Shown here: positions 34,073 to 46,018 of the stretch, in pieces
How the letters are laid out: each line of letters opens with the position of its first letter
Numbering within the stretch: position 1 is the first letter of the stretch
Position numbers and translations under genes: made by a program
Notes under the pieces: generated by a model
Database searches by the model: none
What the model saw: only the letters and a program-made list of their open reading frames with translations
What the model was told of the DNA's origin: nothing
DNA from: Pinus tabuliformis
Taxonomy: Eukaryota; Streptophyta; Pinopsida; Pinales; Pinaceae
Assembly: GCA_031772625.1 (NCBI GenBank)
Contig: CM062808.1
Location: 141,462,605-141,526,604 of the forward strand
Length of the DNA stretch: 64,000 bases
Reading direction: 5' to 3'

Positions 34073-34705
34073 CTAGATGGTGTCATCCTTATTCTCTTCA
34101 GTGAGGGTGTCGCATGAAGATGACTCTTCGGCGGCGGTGTCATTTGAAGATGGGTCTTCAATGACAGAGTCATTGGACGATGAAACCTCTGAAGGAAGAA
34201 CCGGGTCAACTGCCGTATCAACCTTTAGACTTTCGTCTGGTCTGGATTCAGTAGGTTCATTCTCAACGACCGACACTTCAGCTGACCACTTGGGCGGGTC
34301 AGCTGGATTTTCAACTATCAAGGGATTAGGCGCGAGTTTTTGGTATCCAGGAGGAAGTCGTAACGGTGAAACCGGACGATCTTCCAAAACTCTCTTGGCC
34401 TCATCTAAGAATGGACATTTGTGGATGGCATGCTTGCCTTCACACAATACACAGGGTGATCTTGGTCTCCCTCTTCGTCCTTCACTCTCGCTAGTTGACG
34501 GACTGCAATCAACATGACTATCAGAGGTTGATGCTACCGGATTGTGCAACCTTGGGGACCAGTCCCTTAGTATCCGGGGAATACAAGGACAATCACGATG
34601 GAAGTGGGTCCCTTTGCAAATGACACATGGCGATTTAGGCCCGGTCGGTGCAGTGTGTGGGTTTTTGTCAGCTGTCTCCTGCTTGCCCCCAGTCGCCTTC
34701 ACCAT
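34073..34705 (-). CDS. gag: Gag nucleocapsid part of N with two zinc knuckles
   Basis: Minus-strand frame of 210 residues. Knuckle 1 is CVICKGTHFHRDC near residue 27 and knuckle 2 is CVLCEGKHAIHKC near residue 85, both spaced C-x2-C-x3-H-x4-C. That is one residue shorter than the usual CCHC. The C-terminus is Ser/Asp/Glu-rich (SSSNDSVIEDPSSNDTAAEE). It would bind element RNA. Upstream to about 35037 the same strand has MEPTNQGGNLGGSPNPFSSW and a Lys-rich run (KKEKKKKEKKQKE). No capsid domain is visible, so the N-terminal half of Gag is missing. Confidence 0.7.
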   Translation of the reverse strand: MVKATGGKQETADKNPHTAPTGPKSPCVICKGTHFHRDCPCIPRILRDWSPRLHNPVASTSDSHVDCSPSTSESEGRRGRPRSPCVLCEGKHAIHKCPFLDEAKRVLEDRPVSPLRLPPGYQKLAPNPLIVENPADPPKWSAEVSVVENEPTESRPDESLKVDTAVDPVLPSEVSSSNDSVIEDPSSNDTAAEESSSCDTLTEENKDDTI

Positions 34706-34825
34706 AGGCTCCTTCTGCTTCTTTTCTTTCTTCTTCTTTTCCTTCTTCTCCTTGGGAGGCTGACTTTTGCCAGCTCTACCTCGCGAAGATGAAGGATCAG
34801 AGGAAGTGTTGTAAGAAGTGGAAGG

Positions 34826-35037
34826 CTAGTGGGTAGTTCTAGACTGTTCTGACTGTTGATTCGACTGCTCAGGATTAGTGGTGATCTGGACTACATTAGT
34901 TGAAAAGAGCCATACAGGGAGGCCGATTGTCAATCCTGGAAGTGACAATGTTGCCATATGAGGCGCACCAACATCTCCCCAAGAGGAGAAGGGATTTGGA
35001 CTTCCGCCAAGGTTGCCTCCTTGGTTGGTGGGCTCCA
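34826..35037 (-). pseudogene. gag: Gag N-terminal segment of N
   Basis: The frame starts MEPTNQGGNLGGSPNPFSSW at 35037 and ends in a Gln/Ser-rich stretch (NPEQSNQQSEQSRTTH) at a stop near 34827. It continues after that stop toward the knuckle frame. Low-complexity N-termini of this kind occur in Tat/Ogre-type Gag, including element Y here. Confidence 0.5.
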
Positions 35038-35129
35038 TACTTTTCAACTGAAAGATCAACGTGGGAATAACAGGTGATTTTGTTCCGCTTAAAATAAATT
35101 TTATTAACGACACTTTCAGACACAAACTT

Positions 35130-35205
35130 GCTTTTTCATGTTTTAAGAGTCGAGAAAAAGCTAAAGATGACTCTAGTCGCCTTCGATGTTTTAACGAGCC
35201 CGAAG
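35130..35205. repeat. Two hairpins with the same loop motif in the leader of N
   Basis: GCTTTTTC pairs with GAAAAAGC at 35130-35161, with a loop containing TTTTAAGAGTC. CTTCG pairs with CGAAG at 35181-35205, with loop ATGTTTTAACGAGCC. A third, bulged one (CCTTTTCA with TGAAAAAGG) lies at about 35227-35255. Confidence 0.75.
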
Positions 35206-36334
35206 TGACAAATGCTCGGTTGGACCTTTTCAGTTATAGAGTTTGAAAAAGGCCAAAAGAAACTGCTCTGGAGATCTAGGCAGAGGGTGTGCCAAACCTT
35301 TCGCGAAACCACAGAATACGTTTTACGGTACGGGTGGTCGATCTTCGTGAATGCTGTGTTCACTGCATCGCGATCAGTAGGGCGGTCGACACGGCTTCCT
35401 ATGGATAAAGGATAATTTCCTATAGGGGTCTCCCAATATATACTCGACGGTACGTGGGAGCACAAGTCCGTATTAGTGCCACCGACTCTCAGGAGGAATC
35501 ACCCACCTTCGTAGAGATCGACAGTCACTATGTTTAACGACGCCGGAACACGTCTCTACCTAGACCTCTAGATGTTTGCGTTATGTTACAAAGCGTTGTT
35601 ATGTAAATTGGATTTATTTTAATGTTGATCTTGCTTAGCAGTTTGCCTTTAAGGATCACCACGAGATGTATGTATACAACTTCCTAAATGCAATCTAAGA
35701 TGAGAAGCAAAACCTTTCAATCTTTCAACTTTGAAAACCTTAATCTACTGAGGGAAAAGAAAGACATCAACTTTTCTCACAGATCACAGAACACACACTA
35801 AAATGCAAATTTTCCTAAATCGTCAAGCACACAGTCAAATGCAAAATGCACAATGCAGATATTTCTTTTCATTATCCTTAATGTTGATGTAAGACAAAAA
35901 GGAAACTGTTGTATAATTTTGAATCTAATTTCGAGTGAAAGTAAACAAGCTTGTCCAAAATCAAAAGACACCTTAAGATCGACTTGTTTAGACACTGGAA
36001 ATGTATAGATTCAAACCATAAAATGAAAAACAAACAAACTCAAACAGCCATGAACATTAACAAAACTAGCTCTTAAGATCACAAAGACACTTTTACAGTT
36101 CAGGATCTAAGAGGCCACAGCTATACTGGTTTGCTTTTCACAATGGGAAACTGTAACTGAAACAAGAAATACTGAAAGAACAATCACAGTTTCATCACAC
36201 AACTGAGGTGGAATAATGTCAAGGAAAGTTGGTTTACAGCAAGTACCAATGACAAGCAATCAGCAGCAAAACAACAGTGAAAACAGGGCCAAGACTCAGT
36301 GGGAAACCTCAGGAAGACATAGCCTAACTGGTTC

Positions 36335-36428
36335 AGCGCAGGCTCTGGTCTGTCAAACTGACTCTCAGCGCAGTTCCCGAAGGGAGTACCTGCGCTGAAA
36401 TGCAGACTGCCTTTGGACAGCCTGCACT
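36335..36428. repeat. AGCGCAG word cluster in leader of N
   Basis: AGCGCAG occurs at 36335 and 36367 (32 bp apart), and the inverse CTGCGCT/CTGCACT at 36390 and 36422 (also 32 apart). The same word and spacing form the tandem array in the U3 of this element. Confidence 0.75.
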
Positions 36429-36738
36429 GAGACACGAGAGTTGCGTTTACAAGGGTTTCCGGGTCATAAAAACCTCAAAAATTCACTGTTTTTGCTGAAA
36501 TAAAAAGCTATAGGTCAAGTACAAGCTAAGGGATGATCAAGAGGATGAAAAGCTATCACAAAGAGCACAAGAGTCTTTGGTAGATCAGCTCTTCAAATCA
36601 TGAATCTGCTCAAAAAATGAGCAAGAGTAGCAGCCCCTCTACTTCGCTTTTGATATAGTCAAAAGCTTTTCGATTTGGTACTCTTTTCTTCAGGAAATGA
36701 ATAGCAAAGATACTACAAACACCAACAAGATACTAGGC

Positions 36739-36756
36739 TCCCCAGCGGAGTCGCCA
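36739..36756 (-). other. Primer-binding site of N
   Basis: The minus strand reads TGGCGACTCCGCTGGGGA three bases inside the 5' LTR. This is the tRNA-Arg-type site of Tat/Ogre elements. Element Y has TGGTGACTCTGCTGGGGA. Confidence 0.88.
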
Positions 36757-36759
36757 GTT

Positions 36760-37822
36760 TGTTGTGGGGAAAAGTATCCGACTCGGAATGACCCTATCCC
36801 TACTCTAAGGGTGATAGTTCCTTAGCAACAACTGAAAGTAAAGCTTTGATATTTTTCCTTTATGAAAGTACAGAGAAGGAAGAAAGGATTGACCAACCGA
36901 TGTCTTTCGCTTTTGTCGATCCTGTCTTCTCTCCTTGCCTCTTGTTCCCAGCTCCTTGCTCCTTTTGCCGGCCCAGCTACACAAAGATCCTGCAAAAACA
37001 AGAGAGGGAAACTACAAGAAACATGTACTCATAACTGATGCATGGATTAGAATGGATCAAATATACAGATAAAAACAATACATCATTGCAATACAAGTAT
37101 ATAGGAGAACATCAAAGCTTTATTGACAGAAGAAAAAGGTTCTGAGAAGGTTACAACCATAAATGGCTCCAATCCAGCAGCACCTCCCCAGCAGCAAGAA
37201 ATCTCCTCTTCTCCTCTATAAAAGCAATCACCCAATAGCTCTAACTGTACACCAACAGCACTTCCTTGCTTTGCACAAAATTCCAGCCTCCTTAGACCTC
37301 ATGAGAGAGCTCTATATATAGGAGATTTGGAGAAAGGATGAGTCAGCTTGAGGCTGGCATAAAGCTGACTAGTGTCCTCTCCCACTTTAGTTAAACTTCA
37401 GTTCTTGAGTCCACTTGGAGATCCTTGCTTACACATGGAGATCAAGTACCTCTTACTCATCACAGGGCGAATCCCTTGAACCAAGTGTCAGTTTGGAAGC
37501 TTCCTGGGCAATTGACACCTTGCAGAATGACTGTGCCACTTGGCCAATCTCGCCCAGCGCAGGTAGCCTTCATTGGAGTTGACTTTCAGTGCAGGTACAA
37601 GGAGGAGCAGTTGACATTCAGCGCAGTTGCTCAGTGGAGCAGCTGACATGATCCAAAAATAGCCTGTTTTTGAGTGTTTTCAGGTGGAGAACTGATGGGA
37701 AGTGCTGTGGTTTGCTGACCTTGTTCTTCTAGGGGTAAGAACAACATGTTTACGGACTGAGGATCCCTGTAATTATTGACATTTTATGCTCCATGCTGCG
37801 AGGCACAAAAATGTCTATAACA
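36760..37822 (-). repeat. 5' LTR of N (1063 bp)
   Basis: It is identical in length to the 3' LTR, with about eight substitutions. The AGCGCAG array is at 37556, 37588 (AGTGCAG) and 37620. The TATA box is near 37312-37321. Confidence 0.95.
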
Positions 37823-37827
37823 GGACT

Positions 37828-39035
37828 TTGGAAGGTAATGAAAATGAGTGGAGAAATAGTGGAGAGATGATTTTATTGCAGGTGGAAACAACAGGGTTTA
37901 TGTTGAAACTTGCGCAAAATCCTCCAGAAATGAGCTAGGGTTTTGTTTTTTTATTATTTAAACTTTGTTTTCAGGTGGGAAAAAATGGTTAAAATGACTT
38001 ATTAAACATGTATGCAGGTGTAGGATATCATTTTACATGTTTTGGAAATAAAAAATAATGATGGTCATTTTCACCCTATCATCTCCTATGCAAATTTCAC
38101 TACAAACCCTAACTTGAAGAATCATTGAAATGAGATGAAATTGGAAAATCAAAATATGGAGGATGATGGTGTACTTACTTGTTCCTTAGCTTAGAAGTCA
38201 ATAGAATAAAGCTTGCAAGTGAAAAAATGAAGTTTGGGAAAGTTTTGAGGGATTTCGGGGCACTCTGTCCTGCGAGCGCAACGTAATGTTCCTACGTGCA
38301 GCGCCAAAACGTAGTGCAGTTCCTCTAAGTGTAGAGCCTACGTCCTAAGCGTAGCATAGTGCTTCTAAGCACAACACCTACAATTTTTTTGCCAATTTCA
38401 CCTAGGAAAACAACTTTTTTGCTTTCTTGGATGGGATAGCTTGATAACAAAGAGTGAATAGGATGTGAATGAAGGAGTTTGGGGGCTTTTGAGTTTATAT
38501 AGGGAAATTTTCTTTATTTTTTCAAAAATAAATGGGACCCACCCTCCTTTATAAACTGATTTTCACTTTATGAAAACAAAGTTACCTTTACCATTGCAAA
38601 CCTGAGATGTCCTTTACTTTCTTGAGTGCTGGAGCTTCTTTTTCTGGAACTTTTGGAACATGAAAGAGTGAGGAGTGTGTGAAAAATAAAAATCAAGTCC
38701 CAAAAGCTCTTTGTCATGTTTCACTCACTACTAGTTTTATTCATGAAAATTATGGACCTTGGAAATCCTAGTGACCTAATGGATGACCTGAGACTAAATG
38801 GAATGATGATGATGACTAACCCATTTTTATTGTGACACCTCCATAAAGTGTGATTGGTGACAATCATGAATGAATTCCCAAAAGAGTGACTTCATCTTTA
38901 GACTGACCATGCAATGACCAAATTTTGCTGTGTAAACCTAGTAACATAAAAAAATTGATTTTTGAAAGTCTGGAAAAAAAACATAGTAAAGGTATATTTG
39001 ATCTAGGTTTCAGGCTAACAAGACTGACACTAACA
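37828..39035 (-). promoter_or_regulatory. Promoter and leader of unit A
   Basis: On the minus strand the unit starts TGTTAGTGTCAG at 39035. A TATA-like CTATATAA lies at 38495-38502. Downstream of it is a 20-bp word array (about 38271-38379) with units such as AGTGTAGAGCC and AGCGTAGCATAGTGC at 38309, 38328, 38348 and 38368. The ORF start at 29598 follows about 570 nt later, once element N is removed. No other gene is seen here. Confidence 0.5.
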
Positions 39036-39040
39036 TAATG

Positions 39041-39470
39041 ATTATGAGTTGAACTTATTCATGCAACTACAAAATTTGAGGAAAGAGTCTATGTCAGTGA
39101 AAGAATATATAAAGGAATTTTATAGGATGAATATTATATAACACCACATTGAAGAAGATATGGAGAAGATGGCTAGATACATAAATGGCTTGACGTATGA
39201 AATCTAAGATGAAATTGGAATTTTACCTTTGCATATTGTGGAGCATGCATATCAAGCAATGTTAAGGGAAGAAGAGATGTTGGACTGAAAATAGATCCAA
39301 CAAAGTAGAGGAAGGAGCTTAACAAGAGGAAAAGGATCTATGAACATGGGGAGAGCCTAAAATCGAAGAGAGGAAGTAGGGAGATCAAGTAGTTAATCTC
39401 CTAAAGGAGGAGAGTGAAGGGGAAGAATATTCTTTCCAAAAGGAAGGGGCAATGATCATGGTTGCTTTAC
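39041..39470 (+). pseudogene. gag: Gypsy Gag fragment, right of unit A
   Basis: The frame reads DYELNLFMQLQNLRKESMSV, KEYIKEFYRMNI, HHIEEDMEKMARYINGLTYE, VEHAYQAMLREEEML and an Arg/Gly-rich tail, with several stops. It continues the capsid fragment ending at 21015. To about 39560 only decayed sequence follows. Confidence 0.85.
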
Positions 39471-41990
39471 TTCAAGGATGTATTTAGAATTTCATATACC
39501 AGAGAACGATAAAAATAAGTTCTTACACATCTAAGAAGAGGAAAAATATAGGAAACCATGAAAACAAGAGCACACAAAACTTGATATTGGAGTTCACCTA
39601 GTGTGGGTTATGTCTCTGGGCCCTACTCAAAGTGGGGAGGCCTTTACCATTAATCTCATCAAAATCAAAATGCATACATGGAAAACATTACACCTTATAC
39701 TTCCAATTCTAGGGATTGCCTAAAAATTCATTACTTGGATGAAGAAACAAACTACACAGTTGAATTCCTTGTGAAAAATCATGAAATTTGACTATAGACT
39801 TGGCCAAATTTTGTCACTGTGATCCCTGGGGCTCTAGGGAATCTAAATATTCCCGGCAATATTCCCCATAGAATATTCCAAGGAACATTACCTAATTCGC
39901 CTTAGAATATGTGCCCGTTGTGTGACCATATGACATTTGGTTCCCTAGTTCGACCTCTCTCCCGCTTGCTTCGTGTTCTTCCATCCTCCGCTTGGAAAAT
40001 GAGTGTTTATATATTTTTTATGAGGCTCATCAATGGGTAAATTATATGGATCTCACTGCAACTCTCCAACTTATTAAAATCAATGTTTCTTACATTTCCT
40101 TACATGTTTTGTTATATTTTGCTTAGTGAGAAGGGTAAAGATGAGATGTCATGTCTTGTGGTTTAATGTGCATTAATTGCAGGTTTTGGTTCAATTATTG
40201 GCTAATTAAAGTGCAGGAACTCAAATTAGATAAGAAATAGGTATTTTAGGAGATTGGATCTCCCTCCTTAACTCTCAGTCACTCGAATATTCCACCATCA
40301 AATCTCATCAGCTCAAAGTTACAAGCAACCGAGCCATTAAGGTCATTGGCGGCCAAGCCAGTGATAGTTGAAGAGTAGTTGATCTCGAGTTGGGAGCCAA
40401 GCCTCCCTAAATTTAAGGAAGTTATTGGCAGCTTCAGTTGGATAAATAAGAAGGAATAGAGCCTCATTAGGATTCAACTTTTTTGTTGTAGCCAAGAGGC
40501 ATTTTCGAGCTAAGACATTGTGATTGATGGCTCTTATGTATTTTTGATATTTTAATGAAAATGAGAAGAATTTCCTTGATCCAGCACTAACTTGAATCAG
40601 AGGGCTGAATTTCTTGGGTTAGGGACCAACCCTAGCAGTAGAAGTTCCTCTTTTTGTAAATGTATGCTTAGATTACATTCATAGTTAGTTGCTGACGTGA
40701 TTTTGGTTTTGTTAATTTGCAAGTATTTGGGTGATTAATTAGTTTTCTTCCATTTGTGGATAGTTAGATCAATGGTATCTTAGTAACAGTAAACCCTTCA
40801 TAAAAGCTTGTGATAGTGGATTTCACCTCATCTCCCGTATGGGGTCATGACTTGAGGGTTTCATTCACACAACCCAAAAACATATTTCTTATTTGATTAC
40901 TACATAATCTAGGGTTTCTTGGTGAATAGGTCATTGTCTTTGAAGTTTTTTAGGATTATTTGCAATTGTCATTTTGGTCTCTTAAGTTTTTCTACGGTTT
41001 CAAATCACTTCCATTCTTGAACTTAGCCATTAGCTAATAATAACTATGTTTTCCTCCATTCAATGAATCTTTTCCATGTATAGATGAATTTGTTCATAAA
41101 TGAAGACAAGAGTGTATGTTGTTGTAGGAGCTTCTAATTTTTTTGGAGACCTCATCTCATTCACCTCATCCAAGTCCTATCCATCCATGCTTCCAAGCTC
41201 CACTAAACCCTAAATCCAAATTCTTATTTTGTAAGAAAAGTTGTCATTTCCATTGAGCAAATCCAACCATATTGAAGCATCTAACTAAGCCTTAGATAGT
41301 GCTCACCTCCTCCATGCCATATATCCCTAGCAGATGCCTTTCCCACACTTCATTCTACCTTTCCTACCATCTCCTAAGCTTTCAGCCTATTTCCCATAGT
41401 AAAACAGGGCATCCTGTAGTAGAACTAGGACATCCTGTAGTAGTACTACAAGAAACCCTGTAACACCTTGTTTTAAGCCCGAATCTAACAAAAATTGTCA
41501 TCAAAGCTTAGATTAGGCCTCGACTTGGCCTCCATACCCTTTAGACTTGTCCATAACTTTTCCTCCATACCTATCTCCCCTCCCAAAGAATAAGTGAAAG
41601 TTAGAATTTGCATCATAAAACTAAACATAAAAAAAAAAAGGATTTTTTCTGCAATTTCTAAATTATCACATGCATGTAATAGTCATAATATTTCTTAGAT
41701 CATATTCCATGCTTCATTAGTCTAGATCATCACATGTTATAAACAAGGGTAAGCTAGGTTTCTTTTGCAAGCAAAATGTGTAAATGTGTAGCTAGATGAT
41801 TTCATGTCACTTTATAGCATCCTCCAATTTAGTCTTTCATTTCGTAGAGTAGGAAACATTCCTTTTCTTTCATTAAGGATAATTTTCCCTTTTCCATTTG
41901 GTAGTCAAACTCCTTCTAGTCAATAGAAGACTAGTTTGAAAAACCCTAGTGGTCTATTACCCCAGTTGAACAATGACAATATTAGACCAT
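39471..41990. other. Non-coding stretch
   Basis: No frame above about 60 codons is convincing. It is probably decayed retroelement sequence downstream of the Gag fragment. An A-run lies near 41630. I see no LTR pair or TSD. Confidence 0.4.
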
Positions 41991-42950
41991 TGTTGGCTTA
42001 TGGGGGCCTGACCCAGGTTCAAAGTTATTTAGCCAAAAAAATCCCTACATTACTAGTCCTTCTCGCATCAACCCATGGAGCGTGGACTGAAGTCTCACTG
42101 GAAGCAGTATGGGGGTATATTGGAACCAAGTTTCTGCACCCTTGATATGGTTGTGATGTCAATTTAGTCCAACTAGATCTGCCTTCACACAGGTTGCTTC
42201 ATGCATTGTTCTGACCTTTAATACCTTCACGATTTGTTATAACCGTCTTTCACGCAACCTAAACCAAGAGCTGAGATGCTTTCGCGCTGCTATGGCAGTG
42301 CACTATGTTATTTCCCCAAACTACACCATGTATCTTACTTATATTCTTAAGATATCTTACTTATCTTCGTGTAAATAGTTATTCTAACTTGCGTTCACTT
42401 AATCCACACAGTCATACACATTTGCACATCATATAAGCATTAAAAGTGCATTTTATATCCAATGTAATAGATGCATAGAACAGGAAATAAATACACATAA
42501 ATGGTTGGAAATTTCTCTTTATTAATACTTCCAACTGTTACAAACTTGACTTGCCCTGCGCACTTAGCTATAGACTATTAGGCCTCTGCGCACTTAGCTG
42601 TAGACTATTAGGCCTCTGCGCACTTAGCTGGAGAGCCTTCTCCTACTCTATGAACCAAAACTAGACTTTACTCCACAGATCTGACTCAACTCTTCATCTT
42701 TGACTATCCATCTATCAAACTACTTAGAGCCTTGCTCTATTTATACAATCCCATGGTCCACAAACCATGGGTAGATCTCTACAATTGACTTTACAATAAA
42801 AAAATTAAGGGCAGACAACCTTATGACTCTTTTACAAGCTACGCGCTCTGCACCCACAAAATGCAAAGTCTTTACCTCGGAATTACAATCTTTCACCAAA
42901 ATCTAGGCTCTAAGCCCCAAAACTTCGCTTGGGGGATCTTGCGCCCAACA
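41991..42950 (-). repeat. 3' LTR of X(-)1 (960 bp)
   Basis: On the minus strand it starts TGTTGGGCGCAAGATCCCC at 42950 and ends CCAACA at 41991. The word TGCGCACTTAGCT (plus-strand reading) occurs at 42557, 42587 and 42617, exactly 30 bp apart. A palindrome plus TATA lies at 42737-42771. Confidence 0.9.
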
Positions 42951-42999
42951 GGCCCCAACACAAAGATTGTGACTCGCCCTCAAGTCACTCTATCGGTGT

Positions 43000-45900
43000 G
43001 GAGATCTTTCGATGAAGACCTCCCAACTCTGACTAGATTGTTACGAGTTCGGAAATGCACTAAGCGGCTTCCTGCTGTACTTTCTCGATGCATTGTTCAG
43101 TGATAGTTGTGGCTAAACTATTGTCTTGAATCCTCTCCTGTGTTTCTTGTAGTTGCGTGAGCTTTGCTTCAATGGAGGCTGTAATGGTATATGCCTCATC
43201 AATCCATGACTGTAAGTGCGCCTTCAAAACTGATTCCTTATTTCAAGCAACATCCACCTGCTCCTTGAGCGCTTTAGCATACTGCATCTTAGCGAGCCTC
43301 TGTATGAGGGAAACCATATGTGCGATCCATTTTAATTCGTCATATTTTTGCTATAGCTCGCGTGCCTCTGCCTCTAGGCATTGTATGTTTGGGTCCTCCT
43401 ACAGCATGGTGAGGACCTTGAATGACTGCTCTAACAGCTTTGTGTAGTCTGTCACTACATTGTTGAGTACCGCCATTGTTGTGGTGATAACGGTGGCACA
43501 CTGTTCCTTAATCTCAGGCGGAGTTGAAGGTTGTGCCCTCAACTGTAGTTCTGTTATTTCAAGGTTCAGCTCTAGCTGAACCCTAGCCATTTTTTCCTTT
43601 GCGTTGTGTACCCCTACTGCTAACTTTCAGACACGTGCCTTCACCAGTTCCTCTGCTTGGATGGTAAACTCTAGGACCACCTGGCAAGCTTCCTCCACTA
43701 CATCACTAGTTGTCTAAACTGTGCCACTACCTCGTCGCACTGTAGGCTCAACAGTTCCATGTTGATGACTGTTCGCTCATTACCTGGAGGGTGTGACCCT
43801 CCCTGGCTCGTAGTTCTGTAGTGACTCCATCCTACAAACTATAGAGTGTATCCCGATGGAGTGCAGCCATGTTTAATATGATTCCCTACAACCCGCTGAC
43901 CATAGGCCTATCAGCCTCATTTTCTATAACAAGTGCGCCATTTGGCAACACTATTGTGTTAGTCATCTGGGCACACATCATTTCCTCGGTCGTGGACGTG
44001 CTTACTGCGAGGCTGGTTGACATAGTGCCAGCTTATGGAGTGCACAAGTGTAATTCCTATATTTTCATCCAGAGAGCCCACAATACCATCTGGTGTTGCT
44101 CCTCAAACTGTTGAAGTGCTCTCGCAATGACATCCCTCACTATCTTGCCAATATCATGGAGATCCCCCTTAGTGAGGTGGATCGGGTCAAATGAAGTCTT
44201 TGAAGCCTTCGACTTCTTTTGCGACCCTACCTGCTCTCTTGGGCGCAGATGTTTGAGTTGGGTGGACACTGTCTGGTAGTCCGAGCCACCTTGTTCTGCG
44301 TCGGTCTATGTCTCAGGCGAAGGAAACTTCTGTCCTTTGTGCTCTTCTTCTGTTATCTTCTATTTCTCTTTTGCCAACTTCACAATGTTGCACATCGCTT
44401 GGGCCTTAGCCATTGTTGCTTCATTCTTGCGCTTTTCTGCCAACTGCGCCATCCACAGTTTCGCCTCTTCCTTTTTCCGATGCACAACATACTTCTCCGC
44501 TTCCACCATGGAGCCAGTTGGAGCGTGCCACTTTGGTGGCCATGACTCAAGGACTGCAAAGATGACATCATCAATTGTCAAATAGGGTAGCTCGTGCCAC
44601 TTCATGGGGTCCTTCCACGCCCTGATGTAGACATGGTGGAGATATGCCTTGAACTCCGTGAATCTCTGCAAACTATTGTAGACTATGGGCGATAACTGCG
44701 GCTTGTGATTAATTCCCATTCTGATGTTCATCTCCATGAACACCCAGAATATTTTGATGTCCCTTATCCTTTATGCATCCCTGGTTGCCCACAGCGAAGT
44801 GTACTTCGCTGCCTCTAGAAGATCCTGTGTGATCGTCAGGAACTGGCTAGCTTCAAGAAATTTCCATGTCACCAATACTATTGACAACAAAATCCATGCA
44901 TAATGAAAGTTTTTTCCCTGCTCCTGTGCCTGGTGGCAGTTCTCAAGGAACTCTCTACACAAAAAATTTTCCAGTTAAGCTAGACCCCTTCTATGCACTA
45001 CACTGCTAGTGCAACCACCGGCGTGGGAACCTCATCCACGCAGCACTTCCACATCACCTTCCCTACCAAAATCTGTGTTGTGACCTTGACCGTAGGGTTG
45101 TTGATGCTGGAAATGGCCTACCCTCGCTTCTTCTTCTCTAGTTTGAACTTCTTCTTCATGGCCTCCACGATGGAAAAATCATCACTCTTTCCCTTTGAGA
45201 TGTTTGTTTGGTCCTCCCCTTTGCAAGGGAGCTAGATAATTCTATGAATCAAATGATATGTGATGGGGATGGGCTCCTCTATCCATAATCACCCATCATG
45301 CACCAAGCAGAGAAGCTACCTAATGCAAAATTAGTCACTAGGGCACGATGGAAAAGCGGCACCTAAAGTAGGTTTAATAAGCTTGCCTTCTCTACACCTC
45401 CCAACCATTTGCATGGCCCCAACTCTATTATCCCAATGGGCGCGTCTTTCTTCTAGCGCATGAGCTGCACATTCGCAAGATGCGGGAACTTCTCGTGGTC
45501 CACGAGGTCCCAATCTTCAAATTTCAGCACGAGCACCCATCCCAAGTGTTCTCCTTCAAAAATAATGTCGTCGAGGAGTAGCGGAGTCTGCAGAGAGCTC
45601 TTGCTCTCATCTATATCTTTCGGGAACTTTTCTTTACCCTTCCACAAAGGAACATATGAGGGCAACCTGCTAAGAGGGTCTACACCTTGGTTTTCTTCCA
45701 TTTCTACATCCTCCTCCCCTACCAAGATTTATTCAAACTCTTCCTCCTCATCAGCCTCCAAATTGATAGCCTTCCCCTTTTCTTCTAGGTGAGCTTTGTC
45801 CTCAGTGGATTTCTAGGTGATACGTGCACCAGTACCATGTCCTGCTTGTCTTTCTTCGATCTTGGTGTGTGTGGAGATTTAGGGATTTCAGCGACTATCT

Positions 45901-46018
45901 TAGTGCTCTCTAGGGCTTCTACTTTGGTAATCACCTGTGCAACTTCCTCAGCGGTCTTTGCTTCGGTATCCATGGCTTCTTCGGGTGCTACCATAGTGCA
46001 ATTCCACAATTCTCTCAC
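43000..46018 (-). pseudogene. X accessory ORF, second copy
   Basis: It reads leftward from MRELWNCTMVAPEEAMDTEA at 46018. Blocks in order: PKSPHTPRSKKDKQ, LSRLPSYVPLWKGKEK, DESKSSLQTPLLLDD, LLSIVLVTWKFLEASQF, VFMEMNIRMGINHKPQLSP, VEAEKYVVHRKKEEAKLWMA and a Lys/Ala/Glu-rich helix. The tail has MSTQLKHLRPREQVGSQKKS, KGDLHDIGKIV and MTNTIVLPNGALVI. The longest open pieces are 45725-45453, 44743-44360 and 44269-44057. Conservation of the order with the plus-strand copy at 5732-8230 argues for a real gene of about 800 codons in the ancestor. The function is unknown. Confidence 0.65.

Larger units (their letters stand above)
29722..37822 (-). mobile_element. Gypsy element N, young, lacks RT and integrase, TSD GGACT
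   Basis: This is a complete 8101-bp element on the minus strand. Both LTRs are 1063 bp and I count about eight differences, so insertion was recent. GGACT flanks it (29717-29721, 37823-37827). A tRNA-Arg-like PBS and an AGGGGGCAAC polypurine tract fix the orientation. It encodes only a Gag nucleocapsid-type part and a protease-type part. No RT, RNase H or integrase motif is visible in the 6-kb interior. Mobility would need an autonomous Tat/Ogre-type partner such as element Y. Confidence 0.93.
21016..39035 (-). mobile_element. LTR-like unit A carrying an ORF (about 4.3 kb without nested insertions)
   Basis: The left edge is TGTTAGTCC and the right edge CTGACACTAACA (inverted termini TGTTAGT/ACTAACA). 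It is flanked by CAATG (21011-21015) and TAATG (39036-39040), a 5-bp target duplication with one change. Removing it restores the Gag frame exactly. After subtracting three nested elements about 4.3 kb remains. On the minus strand there is a TATA box, a leader with a 20-bp word array, an ORF, and a terminus related to solo LTR S and unit B. I could not find a second terminal repeat inside it. Either it is one giant LTR containing a gene, or an element whose LTRs have diverged beyond my reading. Confidence 0.7.

Noticed and set aside
34077..34517. Plus-strand 146-codon frame as a gene
   Set aside because: It is the complement of the Ser/Asp/Glu-rich nucleocapsid frame of element N on the minus strand, which has two zinc knuckles.
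29808..37034. Repeated 62-aa frame (29808-29996 and 36846-37034)
   Set aside because: Both are inside the two LTRs of element N on the strand opposite to its genes. The duplication is the LTR pair.
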